DNA of 64,000 nt, from contig NC_133302.1 of assembly GCF_005239225.2 (NCBI RefSeq), positions 19,199,357 through 19,263,356 of the forward strand. Reading direction: 5' to 3'. The stretch's first letter is position 1. Every line of letters begins with the position of its first letter. The position numbers were made by a program, and so were the translations under genes. Origin of the DNA: Populus alba. Its lineage: Eukaryota; Streptophyta; Magnoliopsida; Malpighiales; Salicaceae. The notes beneath the pieces are model-generated. The model did no database searches, had not been told where the DNA came from, and was given only the letters and a program-made list of their open reading frames with translations. Positions 11,643 through 24,495 of the stretch are shown here, one piece after another.

Positions 11643-12345
11643 TAGGATAATTTATGTTGGCTGTCATGATGAAGAAGGAGGTTGTTTTAGCGAGTCGAGT
11701 TGTGTTTGTTGTGGGGTTAGTGTTTGGAGGCTACATGAGGAAGAAGCAAAATCATATTAATCCATTGGGTTTATTTAAATGTGGGTGAGGTTTGTTAAGA
11801 GTAGAGAAGGTTATGACTATGGTACTGTGATGGTGGTTTATTTCAGAGTGGATCGGGTCTGATGATGATCACTAATGGTGGATTTAGAGGGAAGAAAAGG
11901 CTGGTCATCAATGGGCTGGTATGGGTTGTGTGGTTGATTTGTTAGCTAGGAGTAGTTTAATGGTTATGTGACATTGTTTTCTTGAGTCTTTCTGCTTGTG
12001 AGGCACAATGCGTGGCAATGATTTTTTTATATTTGTGCAATTAATGAGAATTTTAGAGATAATGCACGTGTCAAGACAAAAAAAACATAGAGATTTTTGT
12101 TGATAATAAGTCTACAATTATTTTGGGGGAAAACACACTATTTTATAAGAGAAATGAGCATGTCAACAACAAATATCCCTTCATTAGAGAGTGCATAAGA
12201 AAAAAAGAGGTGTGACTGAGTTATGTGAAGCTTATTAATCAAGTTGCACATATTCTTACAAAGGTTTTGAAATGTGAAGATTTTTGCAAATTAGAAGCTT
12301 TGCTAGGACTTGTCTAGAGATAGGTATAAAGAAGGATGTTGAGGG
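11640..12345 (+). mobile_element. Ty1/copia polyprotein relic, C-terminal RNase H
   Basis: The + strand reads, with stops and frame changes, as the end of a copia pol. FVDNKSTIILGENTLFYKR, HVNNKYPFIRECI, then LINQVAHILTKVLK and FCKLEALLGLV match the RNase H tail of plant copia elements. It lies just past the stop codon of the receptor kinase pseudogene and is also present in unit 2, so it predates the duplication. No LTR was recognised. Confidence 0.7.
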
Positions 12346-12866
12346 CAAATTTATACTACAATACGTTTTTATGTATCTATATAATTTAGTTATATCCATA
12401 GTGGTTTTAATAACAAACAAACCGTTATTGTTTATTAACTACCTAAGATTTGGAGCTATATCTGTGCCAAGCACCAAGCTCATTTCAACGGAATCGGGCA
12501 TGCTCATTTCAGATGACATCTCCATGGCTAGACATTCCTTTAGCTCTCCCAAAATATCACTCATGTCTGGCCTTTGTATTGAAGTCGGGGGCACACAGGA
12601 CAATGCTATCTCTAGAACTTTCCAAGCACAATTAGTGTTGAATACACCTTGCAGCCTTGGATCGATAATGCTCTGGATATCCCCTCTTTCAATTAGAGGA
12701 CTCACCCATTGAAGTATGTGAGTGTTGCCCTTAGGGCCCCTTATAATAGGCGGTTGACCAGTTATTAGCTCACATAGAAGAATACCGAAGCTGTAAACAT
12801 CACTTTTCTTATTTAAGTTTCCTGTTTCTTGAAATCTGCGTACAAAATATAATGATAATTATGCTA

Positions 12867-13160
<294 letters not shown>

Positions 13161-13359
13161 TTACTCAAGACTAGAGTCATACCATGTGCTGAGTCTACTG
13201 CAATTTGCAACCTTTCCCTCCAACTCAACATATTTGTGCTATTTTCTGCAGCCACAAAAACATAATAATATCATAAATTAAACAATAAACTTTGCAATGT
13301 GATGAATCCAACATGAATTATGTTTCATTACATATATAAGTTCATTAGTATTGGATGAC

Positions 13360-13657
13360 TATCAAAGAATCATTTTAACCTAGCTAAAAGTTTAAACTAT
13401 TGGGTAAGGTCCTAAAATATAATTTAAATTACTTTATAACATTCTCTGAATTAAAAGTCTTTTAAACTTAAAAATTGCATATGCTCGTATTATCTTGTGC
13501 TTAATTTTTATCAAATAGAATAGGAGTGGTGAGATTTGAACTCGTGACCACTTGGTTATAAAAGCTCTGATACCATATTAAAGAAGCATTTCAACCTAAA
13601 AGCTTAAGCTACTAGGTAAAATTTCAAGATATGATTTATATTATACTCTAATAATGA
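13360..13657 (-). mobile_element. TRIM retroelement copy 2, in intron 10 of the left receptor gene
   Basis: Terminal direct repeats of about 80 bp at about 13576-13657 (5' end, minus orientation) and 13360-13441. The exact PBS TGGTATCAGAGC reads on the minus strand at 13575-13564, directly beside the 5' repeat. The same element is at the same place in the right copy (37988-38272), so insertion preceded the duplication. Confidence 0.8.
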
Positions 13658-14488
13658 TAAATTCATACAAATATGAGTGAGAGTTCTATCTATAAGCTAG
13701 TTTGTGTCCAAAAAAAATGAAGAATTATATGTTTCTGAGAGTAATTCTATAAATACCTAACAATTGCTCCTTCAAGTTCCCATTTGCCATGTATTCATAA
13801 ACAAGTGCCATATTTTCATGCTCATTACAGTAACCAACGAGGGACACCAAGTTTCTGTGATGAACAATCATCAATAGTTGGACCTGCATTTAGAAACATT
13901 ACTCTATCATAGCTGAAAGAAAAATATTTAGTGCTCCTCTCATGTCCTCTACAGGAAAGGAGAAAGCTAACTAATTTGTTACCTCTGCTAGAAATTCTTT
14001 ATAACCTTGCCTTGAGGATTGAGATAACAACTTGACAGCAACTTGGTAGCCATCTTTCAGGTTGCCAAGATATACTTTTCCAAATCCTCCTTCTCCAATA
14101 ATGGTTTGGAAATTATTGGTAATGCTAACTATTTCAATGTATGTAAATGGTTGATTCTTTGATTTCAGTGACAATTCTTTTCTGGATAAGTCCACTGAGG
14201 AAGATAATGACACATTCAATCTCCCTGCAAAGGAAAATTTTGCTTTATATATATATATATAAAGCGATAAAATATTCCAATATATTAACAGAGATACTAA
14301 ACTATTAAACTATATATGTCATCATATTTACGTGTAAAAACTATGTTATTGCTTAATAATCTCAAGCTGAAATTGTATTCTCATTTGCTAAGTTGTAGGA
14401 AAGAAATGAGGTATTAAGGGTGGTATCCAGATTAGAATTATCATATGATAGGTAATATAAAAGATGTTGGGTGCACATAATATGAATG

Positions 14489-14492
<4 letters not shown>

Positions 14493-14514
<22 letters not shown>
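14493..14514. repeat. (AT)n microsatellite in intron 8
   Basis: Short AT run. The matching site in the right copy (39079-39136) is more than twice as long. Confidence 0.8.
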
Positions 14515-14520
<6 letters not shown>

Positions 14521-16443
14521 AATGAATGAAAAACTGAAGTGATTAAATATAAGATAGACTCATAGAATAACATTCTACTAGGCTTTTAAGTTAAAAACAG
14601 TTTATGATATCAATGATTTCACAAAAAAACACAAAGCATCTTTTAAGCCAAAATTACCCTATGTTATTCTAGGATTTAGTTAACACCACTCAAAAGAGAG
14701 GAAATAATATATACAAAGAAGATAAGTGAAAAAGAAGGAATTCACCTCTTTTCAACCTCCAGAAGATAGTTATAATGCTAAGAAGGAGGAGCACCGAAAC
14801 TGATATGACAGATGCAATCACTAGAAACAGGAAAACTTCGCTGCTTCTTTTTACAAGTATCCATCTTACATAAATCCAGATTTCCATCCAATCTTGCATT
14901 AAGTAAAATAGTGTCAGATGTAACTAAGAATCAATGATCATGGTTAGCTTTAGAAAGTTAGCAAGATCACTGTGAAATATACCGAAGAATTGTATCAGTT
15001 ACTTAATTCCTTAAACTCATACTAACATGCCAAGAAAATGGATTTGTATAATCTATCTTCCGACTCCTCTTTGTTCCTTAACTTTTAATTTCAATTTATG
15101 AAAAATTAAAACAATGTTCACTTCATATGTAAGAAGAAAGGTTAGAGAAGAACAAGAGTAGAATGATTGTTTAATTAACATGCAGATAAGTTGTAATCAT
15201 TGAAGATGATAACCAAACCTTAGCTGCAACTGTCCACTGTTAGACTTTTCCTTGAGACTATGGGGTACTGCACCTGTGAGTTTGTTCTCACTCAAATCTC
15301 TGCAAATAGGAAAAACAAAGTCACTATGCACCATGGTAATCTTTGTAAAAACTTCTTGTGGGAAATACCAGAGCATGTTAACTTACAGGATAGTAAGATT
15401 TGGCAGCTGCGCAAAAGCTTCTGGCACTGTCCCTATCAATTCGTTGTTTGATAAATCCCTGAAAGAAAATGTGAAAAAAATAACAAACAATCACATTTGG
15501 TAAAGAAATAGATGACAAGAGTATGCAATAGTTGGGAAAAAATAGAGGCTTTTCCTCCACTAATATGAAGTATGGACACCCATTTTTAGAACCTTGGTGG
15601 AGACAAAATCCAAATCGTTGGCTTGTAGGATTTTGTCAAGAAAAGATGCATATAGGGAGAAAGGTTATGCCTCAAGCTTATAAGATGCATGAGCGCTCTA
15701 TACACCTTTAGCTAATTTCCATATGGAATATTCGTAACATCACCTTCAAACTTCTATAAGACAATGTCTCATCACAGGACTAGGGTGCCCTCTAATTTCA
15801 AGGGTCTCGAACCAATAAACAATAGTTCTCTTTAAATAGAATGATGAATGTCTCTGAAGTTGGTAAGAAATTTTAGCACTGACTGTCATTCCAGTGCTAG
15901 ATATCTATTAGCCATTGCCAGGGTAGTTTATTAGTATTAAAACCTGTTACAACTTGGTTAGTAACACTTACAAGGATTTGATTGCTGTGAGGCTCAAGAG
16001 TGAAACATCTATTTTCCCTGATAATTGACTTGAACTTAGATTCCTGCTCACAGTTAATTGTAAAAGAGTAAGACATTGAGATACTGAATGTCATATCTAA
16101 GTGGATGTTCTTTACAAATAACTTCCAGAAAATATTCCAATAATTATACAGAATTTAAGAGGGAACTCACAACGAGATGATCCTTGGAGGATTATCATAG
16201 TTGCATTGCAAACCAAACCACGTAGTAAGTGGCAAACATGGATCTCCTTGCCAGTCATCTCGATTTATTGTGTATGCTTTCTTGATGGCCATGATTGCAT
16301 CAACTATGATAATTTAGGTTAAAAAGAGTGAGAAGTGCATAGCTTTAGATTTATAAGAGAGAATCGCTATATACTAGGTAAAGGCCTCTACATCAAAAAA
16401 ATCTCGAGCCCGCCTTTTTGTGACAAGAATAATTTTTTATGAT

Positions 16444-16456
16444 AAATATATATACA

Positions 16457-16522
<66 letters not shown>
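16444..16522. repeat. (AT)n microsatellite in intron 3
   Basis: A nearly pure AT run of about 80 bases with a few C interruptions, within intron 3 of the left receptor gene. The right copy has only a short AT stretch here (about 41102-41110), so this tract expanded or collapsed after duplication. Confidence 0.9.
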
Positions 16523-16523
<1 letters not shown>

Positions 16524-16554
16524 CTCAATTAGCCATTAGGCTTTATCATTTGTA

Positions 16555-16740
16555 TGATTTTATAAGATTCCAATTGAATTTTCAGATTATAGAACAGTTG
16601 GTATCTATAAAGTTCGTGCAAATATTCTTTTCAACAGACTCAAACATGTTAGCTAGGATCTTATTGGACAAACTCCAAAAAGAGGTTGCCGAATGTTTTT
16701 GATGTAGTCGAACATTATTTTGTTCATAGATCTTTTATTT
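16555..16740 (+). mobile_element. Decayed LINE reverse transcriptase piece in intron 3
   Basis: The + strand around 16600-16700 carries a decayed version of the sequence that in the right copy (41205-41575) reads as LINE reverse transcriptase ([13 protein letters not shown]). Similarity stops after about 16740, where unit 1 has about 0.8 kb not present in unit 2. Confidence 0.5.
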
Positions 16741-17540
16741 TTAGGTATTCAAGATAACCATCCTCTACATGGCTAGCTAGAATGTGTTTTAATAAATTCA
16801 CCGATTATTATATATATAAAAAATTGTTCTATAACATTAAAAGTCTTTCTTAAAATTTGCAAAGTTATTATGTGCTAATTTATTTTTAATTTAATTAAAA
16901 GAATCAAAATAATGATATTCAAAATCAACCATTGATCATTGAAACTTTCATGCCATATCAAAAACCACTTTAGAAATTTAAATTATTTGATGATTTCAAT
17001 AAATCACTATATAATCTTGATCAAGAATAAGCATAAAATGTCCAAGATTTGTTTTTTGGAAGATAGAGAATTTAGGTTGAATAACTTTGGAGAACCTAAC
17101 TCCGTAACATGTGGATACAAAAAGGTCTTAAATAAACTCATATGAACTTTAATATGGTAGTCAATTAACATAAGTGGTTTGTATTCTTTAGTAATATAGG
17201 AGTTTTAGGCTGCTTTTATTTTTATGGTATAGTGTGGTGCTTTTTATGTTTTGTTTCAATCATAGATTTGAAAGTGTTTAGTTAATCAACACCTATTATA
17301 GTTTTATATAGATCCCACTAAAAAATCTTTTTTAAAAACTAAATGATGTTACCAAACCTACAATAACGGGTGAGTTGAGCATGCAGTCAGGTGTACGTCT
17401 ATCATTATTAGATAAGGATCTGCCCTACATAGATTATATGGATAGCCTAAAAGATGTATTTATAGACTATTGAGACAAATTCAGGTCCAATAAGAGATCT
17501 AATTGTGTCAGACCAGAATAACAAATCAAAAGAACTATAA
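16741..17540. other. Intronic DNA present only in the left copy
   Basis: Lies between the decayed LINE piece and the point near 17538 where the two copies match again (AATCCGACCATTGAATCA). No protein similarity or transposon ends recognised. Confidence 0.45.
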
Positions 17541-20500
17541 TTTTTAATCCGACCATTGAATCACGATTAAATTTTTACAAGATATTCCAAAAGTTATTTT
17601 TCCTTTAAAGTTGTCTATGTGTTGCTATGTGGATCATCAGATCTTTAAATTTCACAAATCTCACCCCATGACCATGGTTTTACCAGTTTTTATGATTTTT
17701 CTTTTTATTTTTTGGATTTCATGTTGTTTTTTTAAATTGATGTTTCTTTTCTTTGTAATTTTGGATTTTTATTTTTGTTTCCTAGATAGGGTAAAGTTTC
17801 TAATCTATTTAAGGCTTAATTATAAACCTTCTAAAAACATAAACTTTATTATTAATATTTTTAGGGAATAGACTTGTGAATTTAAGGTTTATATTTGTAG
17901 CCCCTTTTCGCCCATAAATAAATTTTATGTTCTTTGTTTAGTTGTTGTTTTCAATTTCCGTCTGCATCATTAAGTTAAGAAAAAACTTCATCTTATAACT
18001 TTTTAAAATCACAATGGAGGAAACCTCTTTAAAAAAAAAAAAAAAAAACAAAGAAAGGAAAAGACAAGGCCAGCCCTCGTTGTGCCAGTAAGACAATTAA
18101 TCACCAAGTAATTTGCCATTAATCAGGCCCTGGCTCGAGGGATCAAAACGTAAAAATCCTTCAATCCAGTAGTCTAGCAATTCTTTAATGACGATTATTA
18201 TAGCATTCTGGCACCAAAGCCTATAGCATTCAACAGAATTGAAATAGAAAACATACCGTCTGCTTGGTTTGTCGGTGAAAAAGGAAGTGACCGTAGTTCG
18301 AAGATCTCTAAGGCATTTAGGATAGGTGGAAGGTCAGGCCGCGTTGCATCAATAGAAAACCTAACTAGACCTTCTTGAGCTCGTGATAAATTTGAACGTA
18401 TGGTCAATGGCTTCAAGTATTCAAGGGTAAAGGGCCCATACTCCAAGTCATTCAAAGCAATGGTGAATTCTCGTATTTCGCCTAGTGCAATCTGCTCGAT
18501 TTCAGCAAAGTGAAAGAAGACAAGAAACTCAGGTGTGGAATTCTCGCGATACCATATTGTATAGCTGTAGCTCAATGAATTAAGGCCATTTCGAGGCTGA
18601 ACCGCTGTTCTCAAGACTTCAACTGGTAGACGGCATGGATTATCACTGCCCTGGATATCAACATTTGTTTCGGTGCTAATTGAAACTGAATCGTTGAGGT
18701 TGCTAACCGGCCACATGCGATCGTACACGTCATTACTGTACCTAAATGCATGTGAGAAACAATAACAAAAGTAAAGGTCATGGTTTAGAAGTGGAAGAGA
18801 AACAAGAAATACAAAAACAAAACATCGATCTTTCAATGTCTACAAATGATAATCATTCTAATAAAATACAATATCCCTAAGGTATATAGTGAAATTATAG
18901 ATATTTATCCAAAAGATTGTATATATATTTTACATAAACTCCCTCCTTATATTTAAAAAAAAATACTGCAAAAACGCTCATTAAATTCTCAAGCTTTTTT
19001 AAACGGTACCTATGATGAGAATTTTTATCATATCTGATGCATGATGTGGCACATGCATGATTTAGTTAAAAATGCATGATTTAGACAATTCACCTTATGG
19101 TGCCTAGGGATTGATTGCCGCCAAGGTCAGCTCCCACCCAACGAAGCAACGATCGATTCATAGTTCTATACGGGGAATCATTCATGAACCGTAAATCCAA
19201 TCCATTGATGAAAGGAACTCCGAAACCCGTATTTACGAGACACACATAAATGGTATCAGTTACTGAATAATGAATAATTTCGTAATATGCCGGATTCATC
19301 TCTTCGAGAACCCCTACTGTTGTCCAATAGTTTACCCCGATGTACAGATCAAACACTATTTGAGCTTGATTCTTAGAATCGTAATTTCCATAGTAGAAGA
19401 AAGCTCTGACGTAATAGTTTTGGTTCTTACCCTGTCTGGGTTTCAATGTATAACAATTCCTTTCACCTTCAGGAAAGGTTCTCAAGCTATTCACCATATC
19501 CCCTAAGTAAGGAATTGCCAAGTAACGCACTGGTGCTACGACCTTATTCTTGCCCGTACGAATGAAATCTGTGTCGGTTTTGTAAGTTATTCCAGTCTTC
19601 CCATCCAGATAATCTTTCTCCGCCCCACAATCAATGCTGATGAAACCTTCAGAATTTTGGTTAGAAGAGAAAACCAAACGATTAGACTGATTATCTCGAA
19701 CATATTGTTATTAATTACCATTTTTTTTTTCTAAATAAGCCAAATATTCATTAAACCATGAAGAGGCAAAGCACCAACTTGAAGATCAGGACAGAAAATA
19801 AGAGCAAGGAATTATAGAAAAATGCAGACCAAGAACTTGAAACAAAAAATTTATGTAGTAGCAATCGATCCATACGTTCATGAGTTTAATTATAAGAAAT
19901 GTTTTTTGTTTTTTTGGATGCTTCATGGGGAAGCAGGATACTTCTAGGGCATTAAACAATCACTAGCATTTAATTACTATTTCAGGAAAAAAAAAATGTT
20001 GGAGGCAGATAAGATACATTTTCTTGTACTTTATGATTTAAAAATTTAAAAATTCACTTCAAAACTTTTCTAAGAATAAATTTATTTTATATTTTTTTCT
20101 TTAATTTTTTTTATATTTATCCTTTCTATCACGTTACACATTACCAAGTCAAAATCATGCCAACTCAAATATTCGCACCTAGTGGGCTCAACTTGCCTTA
20201 AACAACATGGACCCGTCAACAACATAAATTTATTATATAAATCAAGTCTCATGCATAGAGATATGCTTTTAGCATTTATCTCTTCTTCTTCTTTTTGTAA
20301 CAAATTCAATACATGAAAGTTCATGTTATAAGTCATTAGAGTTTTAATAAATTTAATTTTGAATGAAACAAATTCTTGATTTGTTTCTTACTCTAATTCA
20401 GAGTTTCGAGTTGTTAACAAAAAACCAACAATTAATGAGCCCTTTGCTTGTACACAAATAATTAATAATTAGCATAGGGTTCACACTAAACCACATAGAA

Positions 20501-20649
20501 TCTACGTTTTTAACCAGGCAAGGTTTGGGCAGGTGGCTAGAAAATCATAAGAAACTAAGCCAAAAAAATGCTTGTACAAATCAAATTAATAAAGTTGGCG
20601 ATTTAGCTAGTACTACTATATTGACTTATAGCTAGTACCACTATGCCGC

Positions 20650-21323
20650 ACGATCGTATTTGTAAAACTGAGCATGATATAAATCTTGAGCCAAGAGTCT
20701 AGATTAACCTTTAAAAAATATTAAAAAGATCAAAATGATTAACTTGTAATACAAAGTTACCTACGAAGGAAAATGCATATACATCTATGTCTGAACAAAC
20801 TATACCTAAAAATTATTGGTTTAAATTTTATAAATTTTATGATAATTAAAAATTTATATGATCATTATCTTTAAGATTCGTGAGATTTTATAGAGATACA
20901 CACAACCTATCCCGAACACTTATATTAATAAAAAAACAATTCAACACGAAATAAGGATAAGGTTAAGGAGAATCAATCTAACTAATTAATTTTAAAAAAT
21001 AAAAAATATCAAAATAATATCAGAATTAATTTTAACTTGGATTTTGATTGTCCTGGATTCACGAAGTTATAAATCAACCATAACTTTTTGCATAAATCAT
21101 TTAAGTTTTTCCTGTTTATTTTTCTTTCAACTCAGGCTGGTGAGGTCATGTATCAATTCGTCATGTCAATCCCGAGTTTTATATCTACGAGCAAGATCCG
21201 AAGACTTTCAGGAGTCTTTTTTATGATGCTTTTCAAGTTTTCAGTCATTGAACACCGTAACAAATATGTAGAGATTGGTTGACAACAGTTGTCAATAAAT
21301 AGAATTGACCGCAGCTTAGATGG
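20650..21323. other. Intron 1 DNA absent from the colinear position of the right copy
   Basis: Start of a stretch of about 4.4 kb (to about 25110) that has no counterpart at the matching place in unit 2. No gene recognised. Part of it, just before the hAT-like element, resembles 44876-45065. Confidence 0.45.
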
Positions 21324-21331
21324 GAGGTGAG

Positions 21332-22711
21332 CAAGGTTGTCAAAATCGCGTTTTGACTCGTAAAATCGTACGATTTTACGAGTCAAAACATGCATTACGA
21401 GTTGAATCGGACTATAAAATCGAAAATGAGTAAAATCGGGTTGAAATCGGGTAAAATCGCAAAAATCGGATGAAATCGCTCAAAATCGCGATTTCAGGAC
21501 CGATTGTACGATTTCAATATAATTCCCCCCCCCCAATATAATTGCTGCACAGCCTGCACTGAAAGTCCCCCGTCCCCCCCCCCCCAAAAAAATGCCCACC
21601 TATCTTCATCAGTCTTCGGTCTTCATCTTCGGTCTTCGCTTCTCTGCTTCGGCCTTGAAGGCTTGAACAATTAACAAATACAGAAGTCAGAAGACTCTGT
21701 CCTCGCTTCAGCTTCAGTCTCTGCTTCACCTTCGGTCTCTGCTTCAGCGTCGGTCTTCAGCTTCAGTCTCTGCTTCACCTTCGGTCTTCGCTTCCTAACG
21801 AGATCAAGACCAATTGGGTCATGCACGAGTACCATCCAACCTTCAGCTTCCATAACCAGGTACCATTGCTGCACTTCTTAAGTGTTTTTGTAGTCTTTTC
21901 TTTTGTCTCTTCCATCCAGGAAAGAGAATTGAATTCGAGGGTGTAATAAAAATAAAATTAACGAAAGGCTTGGGATCAGACCAGTCGATCCGAGCTTTAA
22001 ACCTTGGTTTTATTGAATTTTTTTTGCTTGTTGTGTTTCTGGGTATATTGCTGGCCTGTTGGGAATTGTTCATGTTCTCTGATTTTTGGTGTTCTTTTGA
22101 AAATAAAATGAGGGAATTGTTCTGGGTATGCCGCATATGTGCTGTGTAATGATAGAGAAGCCACCATGTTCTTGCTAAAGCTTTTTCTTTGTTTTGAATA
22201 ATTCGTTGTATGCCGTATATGTGCTGTGTAATGATAGAAAAGCTGGACCTTGTATGCCGCATATGGCTGGTTTTGTTAGATGCTGCAAGTGATTTAGTGC
22301 TGAGGTCTATAATAAGTAATAATTTTGTATGGCTAACAGTCCCAATTAATTACGACAGAAGTGTTATTAAACTTCGTATTTTGTCAATTGTTATGTATAA
22401 CAAAACAGTAATTATAATCATAAAATGTTTGGATTGATTACAGGGCTGATTTGAGTTGATTCTTGAATTGTTGAACACTTGAACTTATGGCATCTAGAAA
22501 AAATTCTTCTGGTATAAATATGTATGAAGTTTTATTTGAAACATGTTTTTTAATATGTTTGAACTATGTATGAATTTTTATTTGAAACATGAATTTTTTT
22601 TAATGTATTTCAAAATTCCTTACGATTTTACGATTTTACGATTCGTTTTTACGATCCGATTTTGTGAAGGGCTTTCCGTTTCGTTCTAAAATCGCGATTT
22701 TAACAACCTTG
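21332..22711. mobile_element. Non-autonomous hAT-like DNA transposon, 1380 bp
   Basis: Left end CAAGGTTGTCAAAATCGCG and right end, read inward, CAAGGTTGTTAAAATCGCG: 19-bp inverted termini with one mismatch. An exact 8-bp target duplication GAGGTGAG flanks them (21324-21331 and 22712-22719). The 8-bp duplication and CA..TG ends are those of the hAT superfamily. Many AAATCG motifs near both ends fit typical hAT subterminal repeats. No transposase frame remains; a short start-like frame at about 22483 (MASRKNSSG) could be a relic. Inside are C runs at 21525-21590, a CTTCGGTCT-rich minisatellite and a NAC-like coding piece. A related site in unit 2 (about 44995-45003) lacks the element. Confidence 0.88.
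21788..21859 (+). pseudogene. NAC-domain exon fragment inside the hAT-like element
   Basis: The + strand frame reads NEIKTNWVMHEYHPTFSF. KTNWVMHEYH is a highly characteristic conserved string of plant NAC transcription factors (subdomain D). Only about 24 codons look NAC-like: upstream is minisatellite DNA, and downstream the frame passes into unrelated sequence after CAG|GTACC, which could be an old splice donor. This looks like a captured host exon end, not a gene. The protein family is recognised from the motif alone. Confidence 0.6.
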
Positions 22712-23179
22712 GAGGTGAGTGTTGTAAGAGTGTTCTTTTGTTGCTTGCCCACGACAATGATTGCAAACTTTGTTATTAAAGACGCGAGTTTACTTGAGAA
22801 GCTCGACAATTTTATAAGTTTAATATGTATTTAATGTGTAAAATTAGACTAAACATTTAAAAATCAGTAAAATTGAATATAATTTATGTAAAATCAATAA
22901 ATTTAATCTGAATTTACAAATTTATTAAATTTATAATATAAACCAATTTAAGCTTGATTTTGGCCTTCAAATATTTGCTGACTCGTTTACCAAATTTAAA
23001 CATATCTTTCAAACTATATATCTTTCAAACATATCTTAAAAGGTTGTAGATAAATCTTGTTAAATATATCAAATTAGATTTTTATGTACTATTTGATATA
23101 TATCTGAAGTTACATGTTTGAATTTTAAAATGATTCCAATTGGATTAAAAATTAGATTTTTCAAGTTTTCTAATCATAT

Positions 23180-23465
23180 ATAGTAGGTTTAGCAATTCAT
23201 TTAGATGAGAGTGAACAAAGTGTTTGAAATCATGATTGAAATTTATCAAGAATTTTAGCATGAAAACTTTTTTTTATTATTATCCTATTTTTTTTATTGT
23301 TGAATAAATATATGGTAGATTTAGCAATTCATTTAGACGAGAGTGAAGAACATGTTTGAAATCATGACTAAAATCTGCCAAGATAAAGGGAAAATTATAG
23401 ATTCGGGCTACAAGGAGTTTTAGCATGAAAATTTTATTTTTATTATCCTATTTTATTTTTTTATT
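23180..23465. repeat. Local tandem duplication of about 130-140 bp
   Basis: The segment starting TTTAGCAATTCATTTAGA occurs twice (about 23188 and 23315). Each copy is followed by GAGAGTGAA, then TTTGAAATCATGA and TTTTAGCATGAAAA. Non-coding. Confidence 0.65.
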
Positions 23466-23924
23466 TATTGTTGAATAATTATTTTTAATTTTGGTTTGTT
23501 CTAACGCATTATATATTTTTTTAGGAGTTTATTTTATTATTGAGTTTATATTAATTAATTACTAATTTAGACACGCTAGCTTGCAACCTAAAAAGAGTCA
23601 ATTAGGACTTGTAGTGGTGTTAACAACTAAATTGTCATTAGGTTGTTATGTACTTCTTATTATTTAGTGATTTTTCTCTTGTATTATAAATTCTTGTTTA
23701 AAATATTTTATTTTTTCATGTCATTAATTTCTTTATTCATACTATTTATCTCTCTTGTTTTATTTAAATCTTTTATTAATTATAGTGTTATTGACTCTCT
23801 TTATTAGATATTAATAAAATTTAATTTAATTTATTTTATTAAAATTATCAATGTATAATCAATTAAAAAAATATATAGTTTTACAATCTTGATTGAAACC
23901 TAAACTGTACTTTGGAATTAATTT

Positions 23925-24495
23925 CCGTTAAAGTGTCATATAAGTCTCTTAGGAAGAGACAAAAGTGGAACAGACAAAAGTTGATCAATCCTATATTCAG
24001 AGGCTGATTGGTAACATTTTTAAAACCATGTTTTAAAAAAATAGATTTTTTTTGTTTAAAATTAATTTTTTATATATTTTTAATTATTTGGACATGTTAA
24101 TATTAAAAATATTTTTTAAAAAAAATTATTTAAATATATTTTTATAAAAAAAATACTTTAAAAAATAAGATATTTTCAAACAAAATGCTTTCTTACGATA
24201 TAAGAAAAATCATGTACATAATTTCCGTTAAAGTGTCCTTTAGAATTAATTCTCCTAAGAAGAGACAAAAGTGGACCAGACAAAAATGGATCAATCTTGT
24301 ACTCAGAGGCTGATTGGAAATATTTTTAAAACCATGTCTTAAATAAAATATTTTTTTTATTTTTAAAATTATTTTGATGTTTTTATATTAAAAATAATTT
24401 TTTAAAAATTATTATTTTAATATATTTTAAATAAAAAATACTTTGTAAAATAATTGTTATTATACTCGCAACAAAATAATTTAATTAATGCTATA
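23925..24495. repeat. Local tandem duplication of about 290 bp with AT-rich repeat ends
   Basis: AAGAGACAAAAGTGGA, CAGAGGCTGATTGG and TTTTTAAAACCATG appear in the same order in two adjacent copies (about 23925-24215 and 24216-24495). Each ends in the AT-rich dispersed repeat also seen at 29.98 and 31.35 kb. Confidence 0.7.

Noticed and set aside
13360..13657. SINE with a Pol III promoter
   Set aside because: The terminal direct repeats and the exact TGGTATCAGAGC next to the 5' repeat fit a TRIM. No poly(A) or simple tail is present.
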